Assembly: GCF_030216305.1 (NCBI RefSeq)
Contig: NZ_JASOKT010000019.1
Coordinates: forward strand, 1 to 28,016
Reading direction: 5' to 3'
Origin: Actinotignum timonense
GTDB lineage: Bacteria; Actinomycetota; Actinomycetes; Actinomycetales; Actinomycetaceae
Length of the DNA stretch: 28,016 nucleotides
Part shown: positions 17,888-25,092 of the stretch, one piece after another
How the letters are laid out: each line of letters opens with the position of its first letter
How positions within the stretch are numbered: the stretch's first letter is position 1
Program-made: the position numbers and the translations under genes
Notes under the pieces: model-generated
What the model was told of the DNA's origin: nothing
The model's input: only the letters and a program-made list of their open reading frames with translations
Databases searched by the model: none

Positions 17888-18818
17888 TTTCGGACGTGGT
17901 CGCGGTGGTGGTCGCGGTGGTGGTTGCGGTGGTAGGAACGACGACGATGGTCCCATCCCGCAGCGTCTCCACTCGGATCGGCCATTCGTATACCCGGGTG
18001 AGTAGCTCAGAGGTGAGTACCTGGCGTGGGGTGCCGGCCGCTTCCACCCGGCCGTGGCGCAAGAGGACCACGTCATCGCAGAGCGCGCCGGCCAGTTGAA
18101 TATCGTGCAGCACGGCGACGACGGTGTGCCCGCCGGCAGCCAGGCGCCGGCACAGCTCGAGGAGGCGCTGCTGGTGGGAAATATCGAGGGCGGCGGTCGG
18201 CTCATCGAGGAGCACCACCCCGGCGCGTTGGGCGAGCACCCGCGCGAAAGTAACGCGGGCCTGTTCGCCGCCCGAGAGGCGGGTGACATCGCGGTCCTGG
18301 AGGTGGGTGACGTCGGCGGCGTGCAGGGCGGCGTCGATAATGGCAGCACCCGCGGCTCTGCCGGTGCCGGCCCCGTTCGTGGTACTGGTGCTTGCGCCTG
18401 CCGCGCCGTTCCCCCGCCCGGCCCCGTTCCCCCGTGCCGCGCCGCCGCCTCGCCCGGCCCCGTTCCCGGATCCGAGGCCCATGGCCACCAGGTCGCGCAC
18501 CAGGTAGGCGAAGGGGAAGGTGGAGTTTTGCGGCATGACGGCGCGCAGGCGCGCCAGCTCCCGCCAAGAGAGGGAGGTAACCGCGGTGGTGCCGATGCGC
18601 ACCTGCCCGGAGGTGGGGCTGAGGTCGCCGGCCAGCAGGGAAAGCAGGGTGGATTTGCCGGTGCCGTTAGGGCCGAGCACCCCGAGGACCCGCCCGGGGC
18701 GCGCGGTAATGCTGACGTCGTGGAGAACCCGGTGGGTACCGTAGGCGAAATTGAGGTGCTCGGCGCGAAGCGCCCCGGCCGGCCCGCCCACCGCGGAGAA
18801 AAGATCAACCACGGGCAC
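17883..18818 (-). CDS. hmuV: Iron/heme-type ABC importer ATP-binding protein (HmuV/FecE-like)
   Basis: 311 residues, longer than the usual 255-275. Walker A GPNGTGKST (49-57), Q-loop MPQNSTFPF (~95), signature LSGGEQARV (181-189), Walker B VVLLDEP (201-207) and H-loop VLHD (~237) are all intact. The extra length comes from a Gly/Asn/Ala/Arg-rich insert (~116-157, repeated NGA and NGAGRG) between the helical domain and the signature motif, and a Thr/Ala tail coded by a 12-bp tandem repeat (17899-17934). It energises uptake of heme or ferric siderophore through the FecCD permease. Its ATG overlaps the permease 3' end by 14 nt, so the two are translationally coupled. The substrate is inferred from family resemblance only. 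Confidence 0.9.
   Translation of the reverse strand: MPVVDLFSAVGGPAGALRAEHLNFAYGTHRVLHDVSITARPGRVLGVLGPNGTGKSTLLSLLAGDLSPTSGQVRIGTTAVTSLSWRELARLRAVMPQNSTFPFAYLVRDLVAMGLGSGNGAGRGGGAARGNGAGRGNGAAGASTSTTNGAGTGRAAGAAIIDAALHAADVTHLQDRDVTRLSGGEQARVTFARVLAQRAGVVLLDEPTAALDISHQQRLLELCRRLAAGGHTVVAVLHDIQLAGALCDDVVLLRHGRVEAAGTPRQVLTSELLTRVYEWPIRVETLRDGTIVVVPTTATTTATTTATTSEK
17899..17934. repeat. 12-bp tandem repeat in the 3' end of hmuV
   Basis: Three copies of GTCGCGGTGGTG (the last with GTTGCGGTGGTA), coding on the minus strand for a TTAT-type Thr/Ala repeat in the protein tail. Confidence 0.8.
18348..18473 (-). repeat. Low-complexity NGA-coding insert in hmuV
   Basis: Imperfect repeats of CGGCCCCGTTCCC and CGCGCCGTTCCC (+ strand) encode GNGAGRG/RGNGAAG inside the ATPase helical domain. 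Similar NGA-coding DNA lies at both ends of the exporter gene at 19933-21804. Confidence 0.75.
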
Positions 18819-19899
18819 CTCGCAGGTTCTTGCGCAGCAGGATGAAGAAGGTGGGGCCGCCCACCAGCGCGGTGAAGATTCCGATGGGGAGTTCCGCGAA
18901 AGGCACGAGGGTGCGGGCCGCGAGGTCGGCGTAAGTGAGGAGCACCGCCCCGCCCAGGAGCGCGGCGGGGATGAGCATCCGATTCATGGGGCCCATGAGG
19001 AGACGCAGCACGTGCGGAACAATGAGGCCCACGAAGCCGATCACGCCGGCAAAGCACACGGCGGCGGCAGTAAGGATGGCGGTGAGCACGATGGCGGCGG
19101 CACGCAGGGCGGCGACGTTCACACCCACGTGCCCAGCTTCGCGCTCCCCCAGGCTGAGCAGGTCGAGGCGGCCGGCCAGCGCGAGGGCTCCAAGGATACC
19201 GATGCCCACCACCGCACCCACCACGGCAACCTGGAACCAGGAGGCCCCGGCCAGCGATCCCATCTGCCAGAACACGATTTGTTCGCGGGCATTGGTATCG
19301 GCCAGGTAGGTGGCTATGGAGGTGAGGGCGGAGGCCACCGCGGTCACGGCGATGCCGGTGAGCACCAGGGTGAGAGTTTCAGCGCGCCCGTGCGAGCGCG
19401 CCAGCAGGTAGACGGTGGCAGAGGTGACGAGCCCGGCGGCGAATGCCCCTAGCGGTACCGAGAAACCGCCCAGGGCTCCGGGAACAAAAACCATGGTGAG
19501 GGCGGCTCCGAAAGCACATCCGGAGGACACCCCGATAATTCCCGGTTCGGCCAGCGGGTTGGAGAAGACCGCCTGCATAACGGCGCCGGCCACCGCGAGC
19601 GCCCCGCCCACCAGGACACCTAAGCAGATGCGGGGGAAGCGAATATTCCAGAGCGCCGCCATGACGAGGGGGTCTTCCGGGGGCGCGGCCAGCCCGAAGC
19701 GGGCGGCAACGCCGCGGGCTACATCCCCCACGGTGACGGGGAATTGGCCCAGGTGTGCGGAGAGGAGCATACCCAAAGCGAGGAGCACGGTGAGGATGAG
19801 GAACGTCCAGAAGCGCCGGTGGCGGCGTGCTTTTATACCGGCGGGCACCGCGGGGAGCGCGGTGGCCGCGTGCCCCTGGTTGCCGCGCTGTCCACTCAT
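18805..19899 (-). CDS. hmuU: Iron/heme-type ABC importer permease (FecCD/HmuU family)
   Basis: 364 residues with about ten hydrophobic helices after a basic N-terminus. FecCD hallmarks are present: RFPRICLGVLVGGALAVAGA, NPLAEPGIIGVSSG, an internal GREAGHVGVN-like cytoplasmic helix (SLGEREAGHVGVN) and GVIGFVGLIVPHVLRLLMGP, the coupling helix that contacts the ATPase. It forms the membrane channel for heme or ferric siderophore import. It starts 33 bp after the exporter gene and overlaps the ATPase gene, so it belongs to the same operon as the binding lipoprotein at 23730-24821. Confidence 0.93.
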   Translation of the reverse strand: MSGQRGNQGHAATALPAVPAGIKARRHRRFWTFLILTVLLALGMLLSAHLGQFPVTVGDVARGVAARFGLAAPPEDPLVMAALWNIRFPRICLGVLVGGALAVAGAVMQAVFSNPLAEPGIIGVSSGCAFGAALTMVFVPGALGGFSVPLGAFAAGLVTSATVYLLARSHGRAETLTLVLTGIAVTAVASALTSIATYLADTNAREQIVFWQMGSLAGASWFQVAVVGAVVGIGILGALALAGRLDLLSLGEREAGHVGVNVAALRAAAIVLTAILTAAAVCFAGVIGFVGLIVPHVLRLLMGPMNRMLIPAALLGGAVLLTYADLAARTLVPFAELPIGIFTALVGGPTFFILLRKNLRGARG

Positions 19900-19932
19900 C
19901 CTGTCTATCTTGCCTTAATGTTGTACGGAGCG

Positions 19933-21804
19933 CTAATGGCGCGGCGCGGCGCCGTTCTCCCGCACGGCGGTACCGTTGTCCCGCACAGCTTCCCGCACCC
20001 GCGCTTCGGTGATCTCGGCGGGCGGGCCGGCAAGCACCAGGCGCCCACCGGAGAGCACCGCCACGGTATCGGCTTCGCGCACCGCATCGAGGCGGTGGCT
20101 CACTTCAATAATGGTGGCCTCGGGCAGGGCGGCGCGCAGATTGGCGCGGATGCGCGCTTCAAGTTCGCTATTGAGGGCGGCGGCGAATTCATCGAGGATG
20201 AGGACGGCCGGGTGCATGAGCACCGCGCGGGCCAGGCACAGGCGCTGCACCTGCCCGCCCGAAAGCGCATATCCGGTGGGCCGCCCGTGCGAGGTACCGC
20301 CTCCCACCCGGGTATTCAAGCCTTCCGGCATGGCCCGCACATCGCTATCCAGCCCGGCCACGCCGAGGGCGCGCCACAGCTCAGTTTCGGTGGCCTTCGG
20401 TACCCCGAGCCGCAGATTATCGGCGATGGTCCCGGCCACGATCTGACTCTTTTGGGACACCCCCACCACGCAGGCATGTAGCGAAGCGACCTTGAGGTCC
20501 GTGGTGGGAATTCCGCCGATCCGCACCGTCCCGGATGTCGGGTCATCGTAGCGTTCCACCAGATGCACCAGGGTGGATTTGCCCGAGCCGGAACGCCCGG
20601 CCAGCACCGTGTGGGAACCGGCGGGAATACGCAAGCTCACTCCGCGCAGCACTTCGCGCTCGCGTTCCGGATAGGCGTAGTGGACGTCGTCGAATTCCAC
20701 GGAGAGGCCGCGTTCGGGCATGAGGATCCCGGGGCCGTCCGGGCACGGCTGGGGCGCGTGCGCGAGGGCATAGATACGCCGCGCGGCCGCGAGCGAGGCA
20801 TCGAGGGATGACGCCGCATCTTCGAGAGCTTGGGGGCCTTCCCATACCCGCAGCGCCGCCACCGCGCCGGCCGCCGCAAGCGGCAGTGAAATACTCGGAT
20901 CACTCACTCCCACCGCGATAATCCACGCCGCGCTCATGCCGGCGGCAAGAATATTCGCCCCGCGGCGCAGCCCGGCCACCCAGGCCGGGAAAGATCCACC
21001 GGTGGCGACTTTCGCACCCAGGGCCGCTGTTTCGTCCATCCGGTCGGCGGTGCGGCCGAAGACGAGCACGTCTTCGAGGCCGTAGAGCGAATCGGTCACA
21101 TGCGCGGCCAGATCGGCGCGGGCGGCGAGTTGCGCCGTCGTCGCATCAATCGCGCGCCGGGTACCCGCGTACGGAATCACGGCGAGCGCGAGCGCCGCGG
21201 CTACCACCGGCAGCGCCATCGCGCTCCACCCGAGCAGCGCGCCGCCCACCAGCAGCGCCGCGGGGGTAAGCACGTAGGCGCAGACCACCGGCGCCACAGT
21301 ATGGGCGTAGACCACCTCGATGCGGTCAATATCGCGGGTGAGGGAGGCAACGATATCCCCCGAACGCGAGCGCGCCATAATCCCGGGGGCCTTGGGCCAC
21401 AAGCTGGCAAAAACGCGAGTGCGCAGCAGTTCGAGGGCCCGGAAGGCCACGTAGTGCCCGGTGAATTGTTCGAGGTAGCGCAGGGCGGCTTTGAGGAGCG
21501 CGAGGAGAGCCACGAACCAGAGGAAGCCCGCTCCCCCGCCGCTGCTCACGGCCGCCACCATCCCGTAGGTCGCCACCGCGAACAGCCCAATATCGGCCAC
21601 CTGGCCGGCGGCCCGGCACAGGGTGGAGAGGGCGAGCGGGCCGTGGACGGGGCGGGTGAGGGAGAGCAGCCAGCGCAGCACGGTGCGCAACCCCGGCGCG
21701 GCGCCATTGCTCTTGCGCGCACCATTCCTGCGCCGCACGGCGCCGTTATTCTCGCGCGCACCATTCCCGCGCAACGCGGCTTTATTACTCGGCGTGGACA
21801 TCAC
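19933..21804 (-). CDS. ABC exporter-fold half-transporter, second of a pair (CydC/IrtB-like)
   Basis: 623 residues: a six-helix ABC transmembrane domain (~45-340) fused to a nucleotide-binding domain (~370-600) with Walker A LAGRSGSGKST, signature ALSGGQVQRLCLARA, Walker B VLILDE and H-loop EVSHR. After Walker B it reads FAAALN instead of the usual PTAALD, so the D-loop Asp is Asn; this half may be the degenerate site of the pair. The N-terminus (residues ~1-37) and the C-terminus (~605-623) carry NGA/RENGA low-complexity repeats. It overlaps the partner gene by 20 bp, and the two presumably form a heterodimer. Pairs of this kind include CydDC (thiol/heme export) and IrtAB (siderophore uptake in mycobacteria); the iron/heme context fits either. 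Confidence 0.85.
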   Translation of the reverse strand: MMSTPSNKAALRGNGARENNGAVRRRNGARKSNGAAPGLRTVLRWLLSLTRPVHGPLALSTLCRAAGQVADIGLFAVATYGMVAAVSSGGGAGFLWFVALLALLKAALRYLEQFTGHYVAFRALELLRTRVFASLWPKAPGIMARSRSGDIVASLTRDIDRIEVVYAHTVAPVVCAYVLTPAALLVGGALLGWSAMALPVVAAALALAVIPYAGTRRAIDATTAQLAARADLAAHVTDSLYGLEDVLVFGRTADRMDETAALGAKVATGGSFPAWVAGLRRGANILAAGMSAAWIIAVGVSDPSISLPLAAAGAVAALRVWEGPQALEDAASSLDASLAAARRIYALAHAPQPCPDGPGILMPERGLSVEFDDVHYAYPEREREVLRGVSLRIPAGSHTVLAGRSGSGKSTLVHLVERYDDPTSGTVRIGGIPTTDLKVASLHACVVGVSQKSQIVAGTIADNLRLGVPKATETELWRALGVAGLDSDVRAMPEGLNTRVGGGTSHGRPTGYALSGGQVQRLCLARAVLMHPAVLILDEFAAALNSELEARIRANLRAALPEATIIEVSHRLDAVREADTVAVLSGGRLVLAGPPAEITEARVREAVRDNGTAVRENGAAPRH

Positions 21805-23572
21805 TGACCTCCTCGAGAATTCCGTCGCGGACCCGCACCACCCGGTCCGCCAGCGCCGCCAAGGCGGGACGGTGCGTGACCATGACGAGCGTGTACTCGA
21901 GCCCCAGCCCCGCCAGCGCCGCGCATATCCGGTCTTCGGATTCGAGGTCTACCTGTGCGGTGGGCTCGTCGAGCAGCAGCAGGGTGCGCCCGGCCAAAAA
22001 CGCCCGCGCCAGGGAGATACGCTGCGCCTGCCCGCCGGAAATCAAAGCGGAATCCTCCCCGAGATAGGTACCGAGCCCCTCCGGCATCCGCGCCACGTCC
22101 TCGGCGACCTGCGCCCGCCGCAGTGCCTCCCACATCTGTTCCTCAGTGGCATCCGGGCGCGCCAGGCGCAGGTTATCTGCAATAGTTCCGGTAAACATCC
22201 ACGTTGTTTGGGCGACGACGGCGCTGCGCGCGCGCAACTGCGCCAGGTCACCACTCTCAGCATCCACGTGGACCTCGCCAATCTGCACACTCCCGGCTTG
22301 CGGGCGCAGGGCTCCGCGCAGCAGCGCGAGCAGGGTGGATTTCCCGGCTCCGCTCACTCCCACAATCGCGAGGCGTTCCCCGCGCGCCACGCGTAGATTC
22401 ACCGAGGTCAGCACTTCTTCACGCCCGTAATTCACCGCCGCGTTAGTCACGGTGATCAGCGGGGCGGCACTGGCGGGCGGGGTGGCGCCGTCACTCTCAG
22501 CCGCACCTGAATCCGCAACGGTGCTGGGAGCCGCAGCTGCGCCGTCGTGCACTATACGCGGAGCGATGGCGAGGTACCGGGTGATGGCTTTTTGGGCGGC
22601 GCGCCCGCCCATCCCGATGTAGAAGAAGCCCGCTACTTGCGAGAGCGGTTCAAGGAGTACCACCGCGAGGAGGGCCACGGCGAGGGCTTCCCACGGGGCT
22701 AGGTGCGCGGCGCGGGCGGTGGTGAGCCCGGCGGTCAGGCAGATGAGGAGGAGCCCGACCAGGCCGTCCATCACAATAATGACGATTTGGTTGCCGGCCA
22801 GCATCCGCATAATGGCGCGGCGGTTCGCTTCGCCGCGGCGGGCCAGGTCCGCTTCGGTGCGTTCCCCGGCGTTAAAGAGGCGGATGGTGGTCATATTGCG
22901 GATGGCGTCGAGATAGCTATCCACGAGGGTGTCGCGCGCGCGGCGCGATTCGGTAGACGCGCGGCGGAAGAAACGGAAGAAGAGGCCGATGCCGGCGGGG
23001 ATAAGCGGGAGGGCTGCCATCACGCCGAAGCCGATTACCGGGTCGATGGCGATGCCGATAAAGGCGAGGGTGAGGAACGGGGCGAGCAGCGCGCCGATGG
23101 TGGTGCCCACGTAGCCCTGCCGGTAGTTGGTGATGCGTTCGACGCTATCGGTGAGGAGCGGGAGGAGGCGCCCGGCGGTATAGAGCGTGGGGGTGCCGGT
23201 GCGGGCGAGCGTGAAGGTGCGTTCGAGGAGCCTGCCGCGCAGCCGGCGTTCCTCCGCGCGGGCTGCCCCGGTGCTGCCCACTCGTTCGGCTACCGCGCAG
23301 GCGGCGGCCAAGGCGAAGAAGCCGGCCGCGAGCCAGAGGTGGGTGCTGCTCAACGGTACCGCACTGGTGTGGGCCACCGTCACGTACCCGGCAATAATCG
23401 CCGCGATGGTGGCCAGGCGCAGGCAGGCCGCGATGAGTGCGGCGCGGCGCCCGGGGGTGGAAATTGGATCCGCCCCGCGTGAGCTCGGGCCTTGCGCTGG
23501 CCGCGTGGCGTGCCCGGCCGGCGAAGAATGCGGATGTCCCTCGCGCGAGCTGGGGCGCTGGGCCACGGTCAT
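21785..23572 (-). CDS. ABC exporter-fold half-transporter, first of a pair (CydD/IrtA-like)
   Basis: 595 residues: transmembrane domain with six hydrophobic segments (~45-330) and a nucleotide-binding domain (~370-590) with Walker A VGVSGAGKST, signature LISGGQAQRISLARA, Walker B LLLLDEPTAQVD and H-loop VTHR, all canonical. The first ~45 residues are Ser/Pro/Gly/Arg-rich and probably unstructured; a later start is possible but none is clearly marked by a ribosome site. It lies directly after the binding lipoprotein gene (158-bp gap) and before its partner, so a heme/siderophore importer operon is split by an exporter-fold pair. It has no siderophore-interacting (SIP) domain at its N-terminus as IrtA has. 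Confidence 0.85.
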   Translation of the reverse strand: MTVAQRPSSREGHPHSSPAGHATRPAQGPSSRGADPISTPGRRAALIAACLRLATIAAIIAGYVTVAHTSAVPLSSTHLWLAAGFFALAAACAVAERVGSTGAARAEERRLRGRLLERTFTLARTGTPTLYTAGRLLPLLTDSVERITNYRQGYVGTTIGALLAPFLTLAFIGIAIDPVIGFGVMAALPLIPAGIGLFFRFFRRASTESRRARDTLVDSYLDAIRNMTTIRLFNAGERTEADLARRGEANRRAIMRMLAGNQIVIIVMDGLVGLLLICLTAGLTTARAAHLAPWEALAVALLAVVLLEPLSQVAGFFYIGMGGRAAQKAITRYLAIAPRIVHDGAAAAPSTVADSGAAESDGATPPASAAPLITVTNAAVNYGREEVLTSVNLRVARGERLAIVGVSGAGKSTLLALLRGALRPQAGSVQIGEVHVDAESGDLAQLRARSAVVAQTTWMFTGTIADNLRLARPDATEEQMWEALRRAQVAEDVARMPEGLGTYLGEDSALISGGQAQRISLARAFLAGRTLLLLDEPTAQVDLESEDRICAALAGLGLEYTLVMVTHRPALAALADRVVRVRDGILEEVSDVHAE

Positions 23573-23729
23573 CCTCTCACTGTCCTTTCGTGTTTCCCTT
23601 CGCGGTGCGCTACCGCGGGCGTACTACCACCCGCGTTTCCCACGCCGCGTGGCGTGTTCCTACTGCTGCCGGCGATGTGTTCCCACTACTTGCCGGCGAG
23701 GCGTTCCCACCGCTGCCGCCGTTGTACCG
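23573..23729. other. GC-rich repetitive spacer in the iron/heme operon
   Basis: Recurring phrases such as GTGTTCCTACTGCTGCCGGC and GTGTTCCCACTACTTGCCGG and GCGTTCCCACCGCTGCCGCC make a loose ~27-bp repeat. No gene or clear terminator is seen. Confidence 0.4.
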
Positions 23730-24821
23730 CTACTGGGCAGTGTAAAGCGCCTGGCCCATCGCCCGAATAAGATCGCCACTTTGCGGACCGAATCCGAGGG
23801 AAAGATTATCGGGGATGGCGAGCACGCGCTGCTTCTTCCCGGCGTCGGTTTGCGAGATCCCGGGTTGCCCTTCGAGCGCCTCGATCCCGCCGAGTGCGCC
23901 CAGCCCATTGGTCATCACGATAATAACTTCGGGATTGGCCACGAGCAGGGCTTCCTGGCTGGCCGGCCGGGCCTTGGTGACTCCCGCTTCCCCGGCCATA
24001 TCGCGCCCGCCCACCGCATCGATCACGCCGCTGGCACCCGATTCGCTCCCGAGCAGCATAAACAGCCCGGCCTGGGGGCGAATATTGAGGAAGACCATGC
24101 GCAGCGGGTCGGCCGGGGCCAGCTGGGCGACATCGATCCGCGCCTGCGCGATGGATTGGGAAATCTGGGCGGCCAGTTCTTCACCCGCCTGCCCGGCTCC
24201 CACAGCACGGGCGACTTCCGCCGCGCGGGCGGGCGCGTCGTCGAACTTTGTTGCGCGCGTAAGCCGCACCACCGGAATACCGGACGCTTCGAGTTGCGCG
24301 AGGGCGCCTTCGGCCCCGCGGATCGTACCGTCGGTGAGGATGAGGGTCGGGGCGAGACGCAGTACTGCCTCGGCGTTCACGCTGTGCCCACTTTCGGTGA
24401 CCACCGGCACGTCCGCGAGGCTCGGCTCGGTATCGGATACGGTGCGGCCCGCGATGGTGGTGCCCAGCCCGAGGGCGAGGAGCGTTTGCGAAATCGCGGC
24501 GGACATATCGAGGGTCACCACGCGCGACGCATCGGTCACGGTCACTTTCGCGCCACTGGCGTCCGTGATGGTGACGGGGAGATTGACGGCGGCAGGCTGC
24601 GCCGGATGCGGTTCGGGGAGCGGATCGACGCTCACCATTCCGGTGAGGCTGCGCGGATCGGGCACGGCTACCGCGGTGGTGGCGGGCGCGGATGCTTGCG
24701 CTTCAGCTGCCGGTGCGGATGCGGCTCCTTCCTTCGGGGAATTCCCTTCGGTTTTCCCGGTGGTTCCGCAGGCGCCCAGGGCGAGTGCGAGCACCGCGCA
24801 CAGCGCTCCCCAACGTTTCAT
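23730..24821 (-). CDS. hmuT: Iron/heme ABC importer substrate-binding lipoprotein (HmuT-like)
   Basis: 363 residues from the ATG at 24821; GGAGGTAAG stands just before it, and an ATG 12 nt earlier overlaps that site and is rejected. Signal peptide MKRWGALCAVLALALGAC with lipobox LGAC (Cys18), then an Ala/Pro/Ser linker (~20-60) and a PeriBP_2-type (class III) binding domain: SRVVTLDMSAAISQTLLALG, PVVTESGHSVNAEAVLRLAP and a C-terminal lobe. It would hand heme or a ferric siderophore to the permease. As the first gene of the five-gene operon it sets the order: binding protein, two exporter halves, permease, ATPase. No heme ligand can be proven from the sequence. Confidence 0.9.
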   Translation of the reverse strand: MKRWGALCAVLALALGACGTTGKTEGNSPKEGAASAPAAEAQASAPATTAVAVPDPRSLTGMVSVDPLPEPHPAQPAAVNLPVTITDASGAKVTVTDASRVVTLDMSAAISQTLLALGLGTTIAGRTVSDTEPSLADVPVVTESGHSVNAEAVLRLAPTLILTDGTIRGAEGALAQLEASGIPVVRLTRATKFDDAPARAAEVARAVGAGQAGEELAAQISQSIAQARIDVAQLAPADPLRMVFLNIRPQAGLFMLLGSESGASGVIDAVGGRDMAGEAGVTKARPASQEALLVANPEVIIVMTNGLGALGGIEALEGQPGISQTDAGKKQRVLAIPDNLSLGFGPQSGDLIRAMGQALYTAQ

Positions 24822-24840
24822 TCTTACCTCCATTTCGCGT

Positions 24841-24853
24841 GTACCTAAGGTAC
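24841..24853. promoter_or_regulatory. Palindrome upstream of hmuT
   Basis: GTACCTAAGGTAC has perfect 6-bp arms around one base, about 20 nt before the start codon. It contains ACCT...AGGT, but the order of half sites is the reverse of a canonical DtxR/IdeR iron box (TTAGGT...ACCTAA), so assignment to an iron regulator is not safe. Confidence 0.35.
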
Positions 24854-25020
24854 GACGGCGCAGCTAGCCCCCGCGAGCAATCCGCGTGCATGTCGCTATC
24901 CGAAGGCGGCGCGCCGATCATGTATCGGACGGTACCACACCCTTACGACAAGGTTGAGCCCTGGCGACGCATCCGCCCAACTGTCGCTATGTGTGCCGAT
25001 CCGGCTAGCCGCACATAAGC
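24854..25020. other. Promoter-side region of the hmuT operon
   Basis: No gene. It should contain the hmuT promoter; CCTT-N5-AAGG and the GGCTAGCC palindrome are present, but no convincing -35/-10 pair is recognised. Confidence 0.3.
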
Positions 25021-25050
25021 GGGCCCCGCTCACGAAACGGAGCGGGGCCC
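25021..25050. terminator. Strong hairpin between the surface-protein gene and hmuT
   Basis: GGGCCCCGCTC and GAGCGGGGCCC form an 11-bp perfect stem with an 8-nt loop. No T-run follows on either strand. It is the probable end of the minus-strand surface-protein transcript, separating it from hmuT. Confidence 0.65.
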
Positions 25051-25092
25051 TTGCCCGGCTAGAAGACGACGTAGCCGGAACGTCACGGAGTT

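Noticed and set aside
17846..19057. 403-residue minus-strand ORF rich in Pro/Arg/Ser
   Set aside because: Alternative frame of the heme ATPase and permease genes; the in-frame genes have all catalytic motifs.
23187..24848. 553-residue + strand ORF
   Set aside because: Runs antisense over the exporter and binding-protein genes; composition of a shadow frame.
24841..24853. DtxR/IdeR iron box before hmuT
   Set aside because: The half-site order (ACCT...AGGT) is opposite to the canonical box; kept only as an unassigned palindrome.
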